64,000 nucleotides of DNA from Typha latifolia (Eukaryota > Streptophyta > Magnoliopsida > Poales > Typhaceae), in assembly GCA_019914945.1 (NCBI GenBank), contig CM034107.1, forward strand, positions 9,548,001-9,612,000. The letters run 5' to 3'. Below, piece after piece: positions 22,737-35,483 of this stretch. Position numbers and translations under genes: made by a program. Numbering within the stretch: the first letter of the stretch is position 1; each line of letters begins with the position of its first letter. Under the pieces are notes generated by a model. It saw only the letters and a program-made list of their open reading frames with translations, had not been told where the DNA came from and did not search any database.

Positions 22737-23787
22737 ATTTATTTTAATAAAAAGAATATAAAATGGTTCTAATTTGGTCAAAGACTCCGTAAAGCCGCCC
22801 ACCAAAACTGAAGTCAACTCCCACGTTGCCGCACGTTGCTTCATTTCTTTTGACCTTTTTATCCACCTCCACACGGTCACTTCCGCCAACCAACAGATAC
22901 TTTTTTTCGTTTTACTCCCTTAAATATGTAAAATATCTTAATTGTGCATAGGCCCCTCTCAATTTGATATTTACTTTATAGCTCCAATTTAAACACCTCT
23001 TTCTTATTCGCGTGTCTCCCTAGAATCCTAGTTATTTACGTATGTATAAAGTTCCATTTAATAGCATAAATTAGGAGCTTTTCTATTTTTTATTCTTAAA
23101 TAAATTAAATTTCAACTCATAGCTTTCAAAAGTTTCGCTTGTTTATTGGCAAGGCAAGGCAAGGGCCCAAACTTCTTCTATGAAAAAATAGAAGAATTTT
23201 TTTTGCTTAACACCTCATATTAGAGTTCTTTTTTTAATCCAACATCTCTTTTTCTCTCTTCAATTTTTATTTAACACCCTACTATTATTTTAAATAACTA
23301 CCATAATACCGGTCTATGTTTTATGATACTTTTACTTATTAAATTACTAAATAATTTTTAGAGAAATTCTAACTTGGATCCATACTGGCCAAATCATTTT
23401 TAAATCATATCACATCATAGCCTGTCCCACCAAATTAAAAATATTTGTTTATATTTAATTTATTCTATCCACCAAAGGATAATATAGGTATTTTAAAAAT
23501 TACTTTTAATATTGCAAATATATTATTCTTTAGTTAACATCCTTCTATTTGAAAATGGTCATGATAACTTAAGATAGGGTGTTATTAATAATTAGTTATA
23601 TAATTATAGGGTTGACGAAGGAGTTGGATTATAAATCTATGTAAATAAAATAAAAATATAGGGTGTTATTTAAAATTCACAAGGATTTGAATCTAGGGCA
23701 CTTATTTCATTTGAAGGTACTTAATAATTTATTATATGAGTACATTAGGATTAAGTGCGGGATGATCATATAAGGGTGGGTCTAGGT

Positions 23788-23788
<1 letters not shown>
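22737..23788. other. Intergenic, AT-rich, nothing identified
   Basis: No gene seen. The minus-strand frame at 22695-22889 overlaps the MITE end and has no support. Confidence 0.4.
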
Positions 23789-23820
<32 letters not shown>

Positions 23821-24844
23821 TGAAAAATAGTCCGTAGACTAGAGATTTTTATTTAATCCAAAATTATTGCCTACATCAAGAGGCAGTTCAACCTAGGTTT
23901 TACATGGTGATATAGGTCAGCCAATATGGCTAACTGATGAGCAAGCTTGTTGCTGCTCCTGCTAGTGTAACACATCTTCACATGAGAAAGGGTGGAGACT
24001 CACTTTGATACATTCCTGAGTTACCTTGAGGATAGTCCAATACGTGTCCAGTGAGTCGCTATTAACTGCCAACTGGGAGTCACTGAAAACCCAGCAAGGA
24101 TTCCTAGTGTCTAGCTTTGAGATCTCCTTAAGACCCAGAATAAGATGCTCTTTAGTCTCCTAAGTAGATTTATAGACTGGACAGCATGTGTCCACCATTG
24201 ACATATGCCTGTTAAGAGCAACAAACGATTGCACCTGTTATGCACCTCCATAGGAAGGTTTTCACCCGAGGTATGGAGTTGTTCTTGCGCCACACCAGCT
24301 GCCAAATGTTGTTGGTGATGTTGTAAGTAGAAGAGCTAGCCTTATCTCCGCTGCAACGCTCCCTATAGGAGGAGCTGCCCGAGAAAGCTCCAGATAGGAA
24401 GTGCCTCTAGATAAGCTTGTCCTCGGTAGTAGCTTGACCCCACAAGGATCCTAAGAATGGTGGTCACGATCTCGACTGGAAACACTATCTGATAAGTTCC
24501 TCATTCCAAATGTCTTCAACCATCAGATGCTTAACATGCGTGATCCCATCAAGGAGTTGGATCGTCCATCAAAATGCAGTATCCAAGGGTCATCCATAAT
24601 GGATGTTGACCCCTTATCGTCGATAATCCATCGAGCACCATGTCTGATCCAATCTTTAATGTCCATCATAGATTTCTAGACCCACGAACCATTCTGCTTT
24701 GCCTTAGCTTGCCAGAATGGAGTGGAAAATTCTTGGCCTTTATCACTCTAGCCTAGAGAGTGGATGGGTTTGATATCATCCTCCACCCTAGTTTGGCCAC
24801 TAAAGCTTGGTTGACATGGATCAATTTTTTTCACACCCAAACCT

Positions 24845-25262
24845 CCATTCTTTAGGGGTTTAGAGTCATTAGATATTAGATTTGGGTTGGGTATAATGAC
24901 TCTATCATAATGGGTAAATATAAAAAATAGTATATTTTATTGTGCTGAATTTAATGAGCTTATATGAAGATATTTTAGTTGTCTTTCATGAGAACATAGT
25001 TATATATTGATATATAGTTTACTAAATATCCAATGTGGGACTAAAAAAAATTATAAGAATATGCATGCATTATGAGTTGAGCTATAGATGAGAGTAGTGG
25101 ATTGGGCTTTCGGGCCGGGCCAGGCGGGCAAAGGCTTAGCCCATGCCGCCTATTACCATCCCGGGCTCGGTTCGGGCCGGGTCTAAATCGGGTTTGGGCT
25201 GGGCTTAGCCTAGTTAATACTAGGTGGGTTCGGGCCGAGTTTGAGCTAGTTGGGCCTAATGA
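24845..25262. other. Foreign insert inside the LINE, with GGGCC-rich segment
   Basis: This interval lies between separated LINE blocks. Its left part is AT-rich and contains ATCCAATGTGGGACTAAA, a phrase common in plant repeat remnants. Its right part (25100-25250) carries repeated GGGCCGGGC/GGGCTGGGC units similar in style to the GAGCCGAGCC elements elsewhere. No clean termini seen. Confidence 0.45.
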
Positions 25263-25491
25263 TCATGTCTACTCTGGTGGGAGGAAAGTGTCCGTCAGCT
25301 ATGCCATTTATCTCAACCGCCAAGGAGGTGGAGGAGATACAAGCATGCATTAAGCCGATAAAGCCATCTGAGAAGCCAACAAACTTCAAGGAATCACCAA
25401 TGTTCCACTCTAAATGATCGAATGCCTTGGATAAGTCCACTTTGATCATGAAGAACCTCGATCGGGATTGAGTGTTCTTGAGAAAACACAC
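25246..25491 (-). pseudogene. LINE reverse transcriptase fragment
   Basis: The longest intact piece of the LINE RT. It includes FFMIKVDLSKAFDHLEW, the palm motif carrying the first catalytic Asp, and GFSDGFIGLMHACISS. Sequence typical of the family stops after HFPPTR, where foreign sequence begins (about 25265). The YxDD box is absent. Confidence 0.85.
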
Positions 25492-26759
25492 AACCTCTTG
25501 TGCTATAACCTAATTGTCAACGATCTGCCTTCAGGGGATGAAGTCATTTTGAGCCTTTGAGATTAGAGAGTTCAACAAAGGCTTGACTCTCAAGGCAAGA
25601 AGCTTGGCTATGACCTTGTATATAGTATTACAGAGATTGATTGGCCGGTAGTCATTAATAGTTGCCAGAGCTATATGACGATATTGGGTTTATTCAGCTC
25701 CTTGTCCATTATCCTAGTGGAGAAAAATTCTCTTACCAAGTCACATATAGTAGATTTCATCGCAGACCAATGTAATTGAAAGAATCTAGCGTTTATGCCG
25801 TTCGGACCTGTAGCTCAGTCTGAAATGAAGCTCTTGAGAACAAATTCAATTTCCTCATCGGAGGGGGGAGAGCAAAGACCCTACACTACACCTTGGTTTA
25901 TTTTGGGCCATTGGATGCAGTTAAGAAGGTGGCGATTGAAAAGGGAAGGAGGGTTAGTGGTGGTAAAAATTGTCTGAAGTGCTTCACAAAAGCTTTCCTG
26001 ATCTCCTTTTGACAGTGCGTCCACTCTCCATTGCCTAGCTTGAGGCCATCGATCCTATTTTCTTTGGCCAGCCATGGCAATTGCATGGAAGAAGCCATTA
26101 TTCTTTTTGCCTAGTTCTTTATCATCGCAGAGCCTGAAGATTAGAAGACACTGAGTGATAGTTACTGTAACATTTGGCCTAAACTTCTTTGCAATACTTG
26201 AAGGAATCCATTGTAAACCACCAATTCTCTATACGAAATTTGTGCCTGTTCCGTCTTGGTGAAGGAGCAGTGCGATGGAGGACTGGATTGTAGTCATTTG
26301 TGATGGCTAGGAGGTGGTAAACTTTAACAGCATGAAAGAGGATATTCCAATTCGGGGAAACAAGTGCCTGATTGAGCCTCTTTTTGATTAAATTGCATGT
26401 TGCCCTTCTATTTGACCACGTTTAGGCGGTGCTCGAGAAGCCAAGGTCCATTAAATTTGAGCGCTTGATCCACTTAGCAAATTTTTTGAGTCTTCTGTTG
26501 TTGGAGGGGAGACCCCTTTTTTCTCCTCCTCGCATAGTTGTTGAAGTTTCCCATGCAACACACAAGGAGATTAGAAGCTTCTAGATACTAGCTGATCTCA
26601 CTCCATAGGGAAGAGTTGTTCGAGCCATGAGGGTTATCATACATGGGAGAAAGTACAGTCAAGCAAGCTCTCTGAGGAGAGGAGAAAGCTAGAGGAGGCG
26701 CCTCCACCTAGAAGAAAAAGCCATACTTGGTCTAGAAGTATTTTTAGATCCATGCCTAT

Positions 26760-27580
26760 ATATCAATGTGCCTCTCGAATAGTTTTTAGTTTGTCTATTC
26801 AAATCTTACGATCCTCTTATATTCTCTTTTGCTCGTACTTTTGATTATCAAATCAATGTGATTAATATGTTGACGTGCATTTAATGATGCACTCCAACTG
26901 ACTTGTATAACTCGACCTACACAAAATTTATATTGGACATGAACTGACTCATTCTGACTTTTATATATGGGTTTTTCCCATTCCAAAGAAGACTATTTGT
27001 AAACCATACCTTTGATTTTAAAAATCAGTTAATATAAGGTTAATCTAAGTGTGAGGGAAAGTATTTCCATATAAGTCATATGGAAATTTTTTTCCTTGTA
27101 CTTAGTAATTTTTTTAACTATTTTTAAATTTTTATATAAGTCGTTTATCTAGTTAACAACTTATATTTAAAAATTATATTTTTAGTCAACGATTTTCTAA
27201 CTCACCTAGTATTGTATTTAAGTTTCAAAATGAATTAGACACGGATAAACAATTTTGAGACTTAAAATAGTTAAAAAGAAATCTAGAAAAACATCCAAGA
27301 AATTATGTTAGTCAACGTAGTGAGGTTATTATTTTTGAATAAGCCACCATGGCTACTATTTTCCGTTGACCAATTAAAACGTGACGAATTGTCCCAGCAA
27401 TTCCACCCTCAGAAAGGAACAAATAAATTATTCTATGCAAAATAGCCCAGAAGAAAGGAATAATTGTGAAGAAGTCCTTGATGAGTGGAGAAGTATATTC
27501 GGTTACGGCCTTACGGGACATTTGTTGGATGAGTCAGCTGCCAAAAGCGCTTCCTGCAGCCATGGGAGAACCATGGAAGC
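26760..27580. other. Intergenic upstream region of the METTL18-like gene
   Basis: AT-rich with no coding frame. The right 200 bp form the proximal promoter. Confidence 0.4.
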
Positions 27581-27634
27581 TTCTACTCTCTTTCTCTCTC
27601 TCTCTCTCCCCTCTCTCTAATACAATATATAAAG
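27581..27634 (+). promoter_or_regulatory. Core promoter: pyrimidine patch and TATA box
   Basis: A long CT run at 27581-27618 (Y-patch type) is followed by TATATAAAG at 27626-27634. Transcription should start near 27660. A 5' UTR intron likely lies between about 27.8 kb and the acceptor TTTTGGCAG ending at 28294. Confidence 0.6.
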
Positions 27635-28333
27635 CTCGGTCTTTTGACTTGGATCCAATTCATGGTAGGATATATACGCATTAGATCTAGGGCTAGGGTT
27701 CCTTCGCTGAAGCTGCGGTCTTCTCTCTTGCTATTTTAGTTGGACTTTGAAGAGAGGGCTTCTCTTTCTCGAGAACATCGCGTCTTCCCGGATCTTTGCT
27801 CCAATTCTAGTACGGCATCCTAATTCCTTTCTTCTTTAATCATTCTTTTAGATGCTCGGCTTGTTGCTTTAGTGTTAGACTTGGAAAGGTGGAAGCTTTG
27901 TGCGAGAATTTTACAATTTTTTTGTGGAGCTTATGAGTTCTCCTATTTTTGGATGATCTACTTGTTCTGTATCTGGGTGTTGGATTTCTTTGTTTATCTT
28001 CTCGCTAATGTTTGCTGGGCTTTCTAGAAATTGTTGGGCTGTCAATTAGTTGAATTTTTCCTCAGATTATGCTTTTGTTAACTTGTTTGGCTGATCTTGT
28101 ATCTAATGAAAAAAAAGGTCTCACCGTTTTGCTACTATGAGGTAAATTTTGGACTTCGAAGAGCTGGTTTTATAACGATCTGTGGTTCTCGAATTTTATG
28201 CGCTCAAGATTTATTGATATATTTGATTGTTTTGTATAAGGCTATTAGCACCTATTTTTAGCTTATTATTTCTGAATGGGGTTTATTTTGGCAGTTTGAC
28301 TTTATAATCATTCCGAAGTCTAGTAAGGAAACG

Positions 28334-31300
28334 ATGCGGGCGCCATCTCTCCTTTTCCAATGCTTGCCGGGCTTGTTACCAAATGACAGATCCAGTAGTT
28401 GTGCTCCCATTGTTCCTGAGAGGGATCTGCATCTACCTTCACCAGCAGTTGAAATTCTCCCTTCAAAGGTACTCCCTTTTATCATTTATCAGAGGAACTC
28501 TTCATTGATTGGGTTAGCAGTTATTTTATGTTTGCAGATCTTATACAATTATTTGTAATGACCTCGTTAGTTATTACTAGTATGGTTTACACTGATACTA
28601 AAAGTAAAGTTGCTCCAGTTGTTGTAAAGGACTTGGTAAATGAGATTTTAGTTTTTGAGACTTCATAATATATGCGGATAGTTTATATTAGGGAACTTGA
28701 TAATGTTCTTGTTAATAATGTCATTTCTAGTCTAAATTCATGAATACTGTAAGTAAAGATGCTTTGTTGGTTGTGAAGGAATTGTCATAATTAATTTACT
28801 TTCTTCTACTTATAGAAAATTCAGGTTAATCTATAGGACCAAAAAATATTGTCTTAAAGTGAGAGAGGATTGGATATACTTTCCTTTCTGCTATCAAATA
28901 AGAAAATGTTTTCTTGAACTTTTTGCAGAATGCTCATCCTTACAAGTATGCTGGAGAGAAGGTTGATGTGCAAGGTGTAAACATTTTCAAGGTGAATGTT
29001 GTGTCCAGGTTCTCCTTGTTAATTCTTTACTCTATTTTAGGTCATGTCAGCAGATCATGAAGAGCAGTTTCTGTTGCATTGTTTAATTTAATGTGATCAC
29101 CTATTCACCTATATGATATTTTAATGGGAACTACTGCTTTTGGAAAATTGTTATACTTTATTTCAAACACTATTATGGTTTCTGAATTTTCTGTTTAATC
29201 TTTAACAGTTAATCTTATTCAGCTTGTAGATTTTAAATGTCTTGTTTGTGCTTCAGGGAAGAGTTAATGTGACCGATATGATTGAATTCCCAAGTTCAGA
29301 GGTGATACCTTCAAAATCTGATGGTAAGTTTGATGACCACAGAATTAATTCTGACATTTTCTTTTTCATATAATGATGGAAAGTCTCATTCTACAAACTT
29401 CTTTCAGGATCCCTAAAATATTGGGAAAGTTCTATCATTCTTGTAAATATTCTGAAGCATGACATCCGTGATGGGCAGTTGAGTTTTAGGGGAAAAAGTG
29501 TTTTAGAGGTAACTTTCTTTACAAAGTCTTTGCCTTTCTATCATTCATAACTGTACCTATATTTTGCTTTACTATTGAAAACTGTGTAGGTAAAAGTATT
29601 TGCCAAGAAACTATAACCTCATGTTTGCTTGACTTAGGATTATAGTTACTCAAATTTAGTGCTTCTTTTATTTTCTCTATTCTCTTTGTGAAATCAGTGT
29701 GTCTTTGATCTATTCAAATGTGTTTTTTTAGTGCAAAACCATCTTGAAGTACATATTTGGTTAACCAGTAGAGGTTATTAATTCTTCTTCATGATTTGGG
29801 TTACTATGTTTAGTGAAGCTTACTTAAGTTCCTCACCCTCCATATTCTCCTTGGATTATCTTGATTCTTGATCCATCTATAATATCCATGTTAGCTCAAT
29901 AAGTAGTCCATTATGCATCATCTATCTGTACCACTATTAAGCCTTATCTTTCTGTTGTAGAGAACTTCTGCAGTACAAAAGTAAAGAAGCATAGCTTTGG
30001 ATGGAAATATTCTTACCCAAGTATTCACTACTACCTACATTTGATCCAAATTTTACAAATTATATATATTCTTCTTTCTCATCTTATTTCTCAGGAGAGG
30101 TCATCATAGAAACTAGGAGTAGTGTCTGTACTAGCCATTAAGGCTGAGTGCAAACTTACATAGGAAAAGAGCAGTGAATGATAGTCATGGAAAAAGGAAA
30201 GTTTAGTTCCTGAATCAGGTTAGGGATCCCTTTAAGGGAATAAGGGTCTATTATGTCCTGTTACCCTTTTTGTTGCTGTATACATCTTACACCATATTAC
30301 TTTCAATTCTCAGAAAAGTTGTGTGCACTCTTGAAATTAATTATCACTTGTTGGATTCTTAGGAAAGCTTGTTTGCAGTTTCCCAGACCTTTTTGACTAT
30401 TCATGATAACAGACGGGCAAAGTTATGTGAGAAGCACTCCGTCACATAATTTTGGCTCTTAGAATATAGTACCTTTTGCAATTGAATTAAAAAGAAAAAC
30501 TTCTTTTCACAGAATACGAGAATACGTAAACCCAAAACCATGTAAATATCCTTCAACTTCTCTTTGCACTTATCAGTAGTTGCCTCACTTGCTCAATGTA
30601 AGATTTTGGAGAGCCAATTACCTGGAGTGCACTGCACCCTACCACCTACAAGATTTTATGGAACTTTATTGCATGAAAAGATTTTAGTTGATACTACCTG
30701 GATTTTAGAGGTCAGTTACCATTGCTGATACTAACTATTGCTCAGATAATTGAAACTTAGGAGTGTATGTGATGCTTGGAACTTGGAAGTCATCTATACT
30801 TTTAGCTACAACTTCTTCCATACTTAGACTCTTTGAACTCCAGGTTTCTTCAGTTATTTCTCAAGATGTATTGGATTCTTGTTTAGCTTCATTTATATAC
30901 AAATATGTTCTGTTTGAACTTTTCCAAGAAAACTTTCCTAGTTGGTACATTTTGGAGTTAGACCATCTATGTTCTTGCAGGTTATATTTTTTCATGATAG
31001 CATTTACTTTCCTAATCATTTTAATTGGCACTTTCTGCAGCTTGGTTGCGGCTTTGGTTTAGCTGGAACTTTTGCTTGCCTGAAGGTAAACTTCTGCTTA
31101 CATTTCTTGCAGTCAATTTGGTCATTTTTGCAAAGTTACTTTTTCTTTTAGAGCTTCTAAGTTAGGTGTTTCTCCTATACATCCAATGTTCGCTAATTTC
31201 TTGAAATCATTCACAGGGTGCCTCCAAAGTACATTTTCAGGATCCAAATGCAGAAACTATAAGATGCAGAACAATACCTAATGTCTTAGCAAATCTTGAG

Positions 31301-32249
31301 CAGGCTCAGGACAAGCAGAACCGCCCATCAGAGAGCCCCGTCACTCCTCCTCGGCAGCAATTAGCTCCAGATGTACATTTCTATGCTGGGGACTGGGAGG
31401 AGCTGCATACTGTCCTGTCTGTGTTGCATGGGGATGATGGGTCATTGGTTGCACCGGCAACTAGCCTTAGCTTCTCTGAGGATGACTTCATGGATGGTTA
31501 TAGCAGTCAAGATGGAAGTATCACTGGTCGTGAATCTTGCTCCAGGCGGTCAAGGAAGCTCTCTGGCAGCCGTGCATGGGCAAGGGCAAGTGAAATAGGT
31601 CAAGAAGATGGTGGTTATGACATTATTTTAATTTCAGAAGTCCCTCATTCTGTGAGCTCTCTACGGAAGCTCCATGCTCTTATAACAAAGGTTAGTTGAT
31701 TAGTTTCCTTAAATATGATTTGCATTCTAAAGTTAGGCATCATGTTTCTGAGTTCTTACTGAGCACAAGAAATGGGATATTTTCAACCAATGACAAGCAC
31801 AACGTTGCCCAAATCTGGTGAATTTACTCATTGTTCTAGACTTATATAATCAAGGTACTGAGAGTTTTATCAAACTGCCTACAAACATGATTATCTTGAG
31901 AGTTTGAGAGTACATCTGAAGATTCTGAACCTCCCTGTATCCTCTAGATGGTCCCCTGGAAGTTAGCCTGTCCCTAGAATAAATGATTGCCAACTTTTTC
32001 ATCACCGGAGAGCATGATAGTTACTTTAGGTGCATAATTATAGTTATATCCAGTTCTGACTGAATCTCTTATATCCAGTGCCTTCGACCTCCTTACGGGG
32101 TGCTCTATCTGGCTGCAAAGAGGAATCTGGTTAGTTCCAATGGTGGAGTGCGGCAACTGAGAGCTCTGGTGGATGAGGAAGGTATTTTTGGTGTCCATCT
32201 GGTTACTGAATTGGGGGACAGAGAAATTTGGAAGCTCTTTTTCAAGTGA
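28334..32249 (+). CDS. METTL18: METTL18/HPM1-like protein-histidine N-methyltransferase (seven coding exons)
   Basis: Exons 28334-28468, 28929-28991, 29257-29323, 29408-29508, 31041-31085, 31217-31690 and 32079-32249 join in phase to 1056 nt, 351 residues, ending TGA. All introns are GT-AG. The N-terminal region leads to DGSLKYWESSIILVNIL, where substrate and cofactor pocket residues lie in this family, and exon 5 is the SAM-binding glycine loop LGCGFGLAGTFACLK (residues 123-137). Later motifs are FQDPNAETIR, FYAGDWEEL and YDIILISEVPHSVSSL. Known members (human METTL18, yeast Hpm1) methylate a histidine of ribosomal protein uL3. A Ser-, Asp- and Arg-rich stretch of about 55 residues follows VLHGDDGS in exon 6. 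The C-terminal exon (PPYGVLYLAAKRN) completes the fold. It is likely functional. Plant substrate is inferred. Confidence 0.87.
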
Positions 32250-34408
32250 GGCGATCATGATTTATGAAATCGGGAATAGAAAATCGTTCCCTGACTTCAT
32301 AGTTCATACGGTTCATTTTCTTTCATGTTTACAACTATATATACCACCAAATAGCATACACCAGTTCAATTACTTCTTTTATTGTTTGATAATAAGGTCC
32401 AATTAATTGACCCACAAGCTTGCAAAAAGTATTGCAATGCTAGCATCATACTATTTTTTTTTATCCCATTTGTACTTAAATATGTTCACACAGATCTATC
32501 CATCATAGTTTGTATATTCGTTCAAATCCTTTATTTGTCAGAGTTGTATCTGTGGAGGTTTATTAGAGGAACTAAATCTACTGTTATATCAAATGAGCAC
32601 TCTTTTGTAAATTTAGACGCTGACATTATGTAATGAGGTTCAATTACATTCTGAGTATTTTTGAAGTAATTGAGCTCTGTTAGAAGACCCTGACCCAAAT
32701 GTTTTAGTCTCCAACTTTGGTAATTATAGCATGAGCTGCTTCAGAAGTGATGTTATCTGCATAGCTTTGCTGCTCTTTAATTTGATAAATGAATCTGGAT
32801 TTATGGTGAGGCAAAATTGGCTATTCTTGTTGTCTGGAATAGTTCTGATGACATCCAGTTTACTATCTGGTGACTCTTTCCAAGAGGGAATACTTGAGTA
32901 CAAATCTCTAAGCAAATGATCCAGATTGCGCAGCGTTAAGAATCTGATTCTAAAACTCACAACAAATTAGATCCAATAAATAAAATAAATAAACTCAGAT
33001 TAAAGGAAGTTCAAAAACAAAAACAAAAAATGGAATCAGATCGGGCCACGTGGGCGTGCGAGTTAATTTGTATAATATCCACATAGAGTTAATTTGTATA
33101 ATATTTACTCATAAAAAAAAGGTACCTATTTTTTTACCCTAAAACTTAAAGAAGTTTGACATTTATATGTCATATTAATATTTCTTAATATTTATTTTTC
33201 TATATTTTATTGTTATGATATTCATTTTAGAACTAATTTTTATTCACTTCTCTTCGTAAATTTAAATAAGTAAATATATGACAATTAAGTTCTTTGAGCT
33301 CTTTTAATTTCACTATTAATCCATCATTAATAAAGTAAACTCTACTTAAACTTTAACTCAAAATTAATAAAATATTTATATCAAATATATAATATCTCTA
33401 ACAGAGTGCACCATTTGATGTGGGATTTCAAAAGCTAAATCTTAACTAATCTATAGATAATATCATAATACTTTCTCTATGAATAATTTTAAGATTATAA
33501 GTAGTTTAAAAGATCTTGGGTCACTTTCTTATCAAATATAAAGAAAGTTAATTTATTTAGGAGTCTACAACGAACAAGTTACATAACTTTCAGAAAAAGG
33601 GCCTTCTGGTTTAATTATAGATTTCATGGTTCCCTTTTTTCCCTGGTGGACTGCCCAATCAGTCATCTTGTTACAACTCCTATCAATATGGATCATCTAA
33701 ACATTTTCTAATCTCTTAATCTGTTCGAAATACTCATGGACAAGATTTTTCACATCCATGGACAAGGTTTTTCACATCCATGGACAAAAGTATCTCCTTC
33801 TTATGATGCCTATTGCTTCTATCGAGTACGACTCAATAGTTAGTTATTGTGTTGTTTCCATCATTTTAAGACCCATCCACAGAGCCCACAATTCTGAGAA
33901 CAATGCCGATTCATTAGGACAAGGCTCCCACATTACTAGCTGCAATCCGGCCAACTCAACCACTTAGGATCTAAACCTCAGAAAATATAAGAAAGATGCT
34001 CAGATTTGAATGCTTGACAGCAGATAAAATTAGACCCATAAGAACTACTGTCAGGAGAGTGGAATCCAATCCATTCATGACTGTTGGCCATATATCAATA
34101 TTATCTTAGTAACAAATATTCAGACTAAGAAGCTTGGTGTCTTCTGTAATAAAGTCCTCCATGAGTAGTCTATTACTAGAATGATCTAAATCAAATTTGT
34201 ATTCCTTTTGTTTTTTCCCGTCATAAGATGATGGAAACTAATTGCATCCCAATTAAACTATAAATCACCACTGAGTAAAATTAAAATCATAACTAGCTCA
34301 ATCAGGTGTCTCAACTAATAAGATAGTTGCCAAGAGACTTTTGGAACCCACTGTTTGAGTTTTTGACCAAAATAGCCCTGTTTTAATTTTTTTTTTACGA
34401 AAATAGAT
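32250..34408. other. 3' UTR and intergenic spacer
   Basis: No gene found. A 24-bp tandem duplication (CATGGACAAGGTTTTTCACA type) is at 33736-33785. A fragment around GATGTGGGATTTCAAAAGC at 33418 resembles LTR remnants common in plants. Confidence 0.45.
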
Positions 34409-34675
34409 TACTCCTCAAGCTTATTATCAAATTAAGTCTAATTTATTATAGTCCGAATAAAAACGCTATACTAATCAGCATTTTATCTCTAAATAAAAAC
34501 GCTAATCAGTTCAGCGTTTTATGTATATAAATACTTTTAACTTAATCTTTCAACAGTTAAATAAAAATTATTTGGCGATAAAAATACTGAACTAATTAGC
34601 GTATTTAAAAACGCTTATTAGTTTAGCGTTTTTGTTAGGGTTACATTGAATTAAACTAAATTTCATAATATGGTA
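34409..34675. mobile_element. Second copy of the ~260-bp MITE family
   Basis: Left end TACTCCTCAAGCTTATTATC and inner boundary AATAAAAACGC match the inverted right arm ending near 34675, and both arms match the element at 22482-22736. Internally both copies carry repeated AAAAACGCT/AGCGTTTTT-type steps. It lies about 800 bp upstream of the GCN2 start codon. Confidence 0.7.
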
Positions 34676-35278
34676 TATTCTTTTATTTATTTAATTTTTC
34701 TTTTGAGATTAAGTGAGCTTGATCTAGTTATATTCATTGAAAAAAAGAAAAAAAAAACAACAAGGGCAAACACCTAGCAAGCTCTCTTGATGCTAGAGGA
34801 AGTGCCAGCTCTCCTGATGCTTAGATCTTGCAGGGTAATTGAGTGCATGCCAGATTAATTTTTTTTTTGTGTGCATATATATATATATATATATAGGATT
34901 TTTTTTCTGTTAAATTATTAGAATTTAACTTGAAAAATAACTAAATAAATATTTATGCAAATAATGTAATTTTTGAAGAGGCTTTTGTAATTTAATTATA
35001 TTTAGTTTGTCAATTTATAATAATAGACTATAGTGTTGTTGTATATGTAAATTGTGTGTATTTTATTCTAACAAAATATGCAGACTATATAAAAAAAAAT
35101 ATATGCACTAAGTATTATTGTAATAAATAAATAAATAAAATATAATTATATTAATTGAGAGGTATAAATGTAAATATCATAAAAGTAAATAAGAGATTTT
35201 TAAGGGTATTGACGGAAAAAGAAACTCCTAAGAAATCTGTTCTTGGAGTGATCCTTCGTGGAATTTCGCACCTTTTTA

Positions 35279-35483
35279 TTTATATACAAATTCACTGTTT
35301 CAAACGGCGAATTTTTACCATTCTTTTTCCCTCTTCCTTCAATTCTCCGATCGTTTCTTTACATCTCCAAACCGAGTGACCCTAACGGTGTTGTTTGAGA
35401 TCGATATCATTTTCGGTTTCTTTAGGGTTTTTGATCCTACATCTCTCTGAGATTTCGCGAGGTGACGAGAAAATCTTGGTCCG
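35279..35483 (+). promoter_or_regulatory. GCN2 core promoter and 5' UTR
   Basis: TTTATATACAAA at 35279-35290 is a plausible TATA element. The following leader up to the start codon at 35484 contains no upstream ATG. Confidence 0.5.

Larger units (their letters stand above)
23789..26720 (-). mobile_element. Broken L1-type LINE (endonuclease, RT, C-terminal region) with poly(A) tail
   Basis: A run of 31 T at 23789-23819 is the poly(A) tail of a minus-strand element. Reading leftward: endonuclease remnants at 26640-26100 (NFNNY, then LKKFAKWIKRSNLMDLGFSS and a downstream linker), a linker at 26098-25900 (NRIDGLKLGNGEWTH), and reverse transcriptase at 25800-25262 (GINARFFQLHW, NDYRPINLCNTIYKVIAKLL, FFMIKVDLSKAFDHLEW, HFPPTR). 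After PPTR the frame breaks: the catalytic YxDD region and thumb are missing and about 400 bp of unrelated AT-rich and GGGCC-rich DNA sits there. From about 24840 the C-terminal region resumes in several frames, with RNase H-like remnants near 24060. Many stops and frameshifts show it is dead. The 5' end near 26.7 kb is approximate. Confidence 0.85.

Noticed and set aside
25102..25353. 83-codon frame with an RAGPG-rich start
   Set aside because: Reads the GGGCC-repeat insert and the reverse strand of LINE RT.
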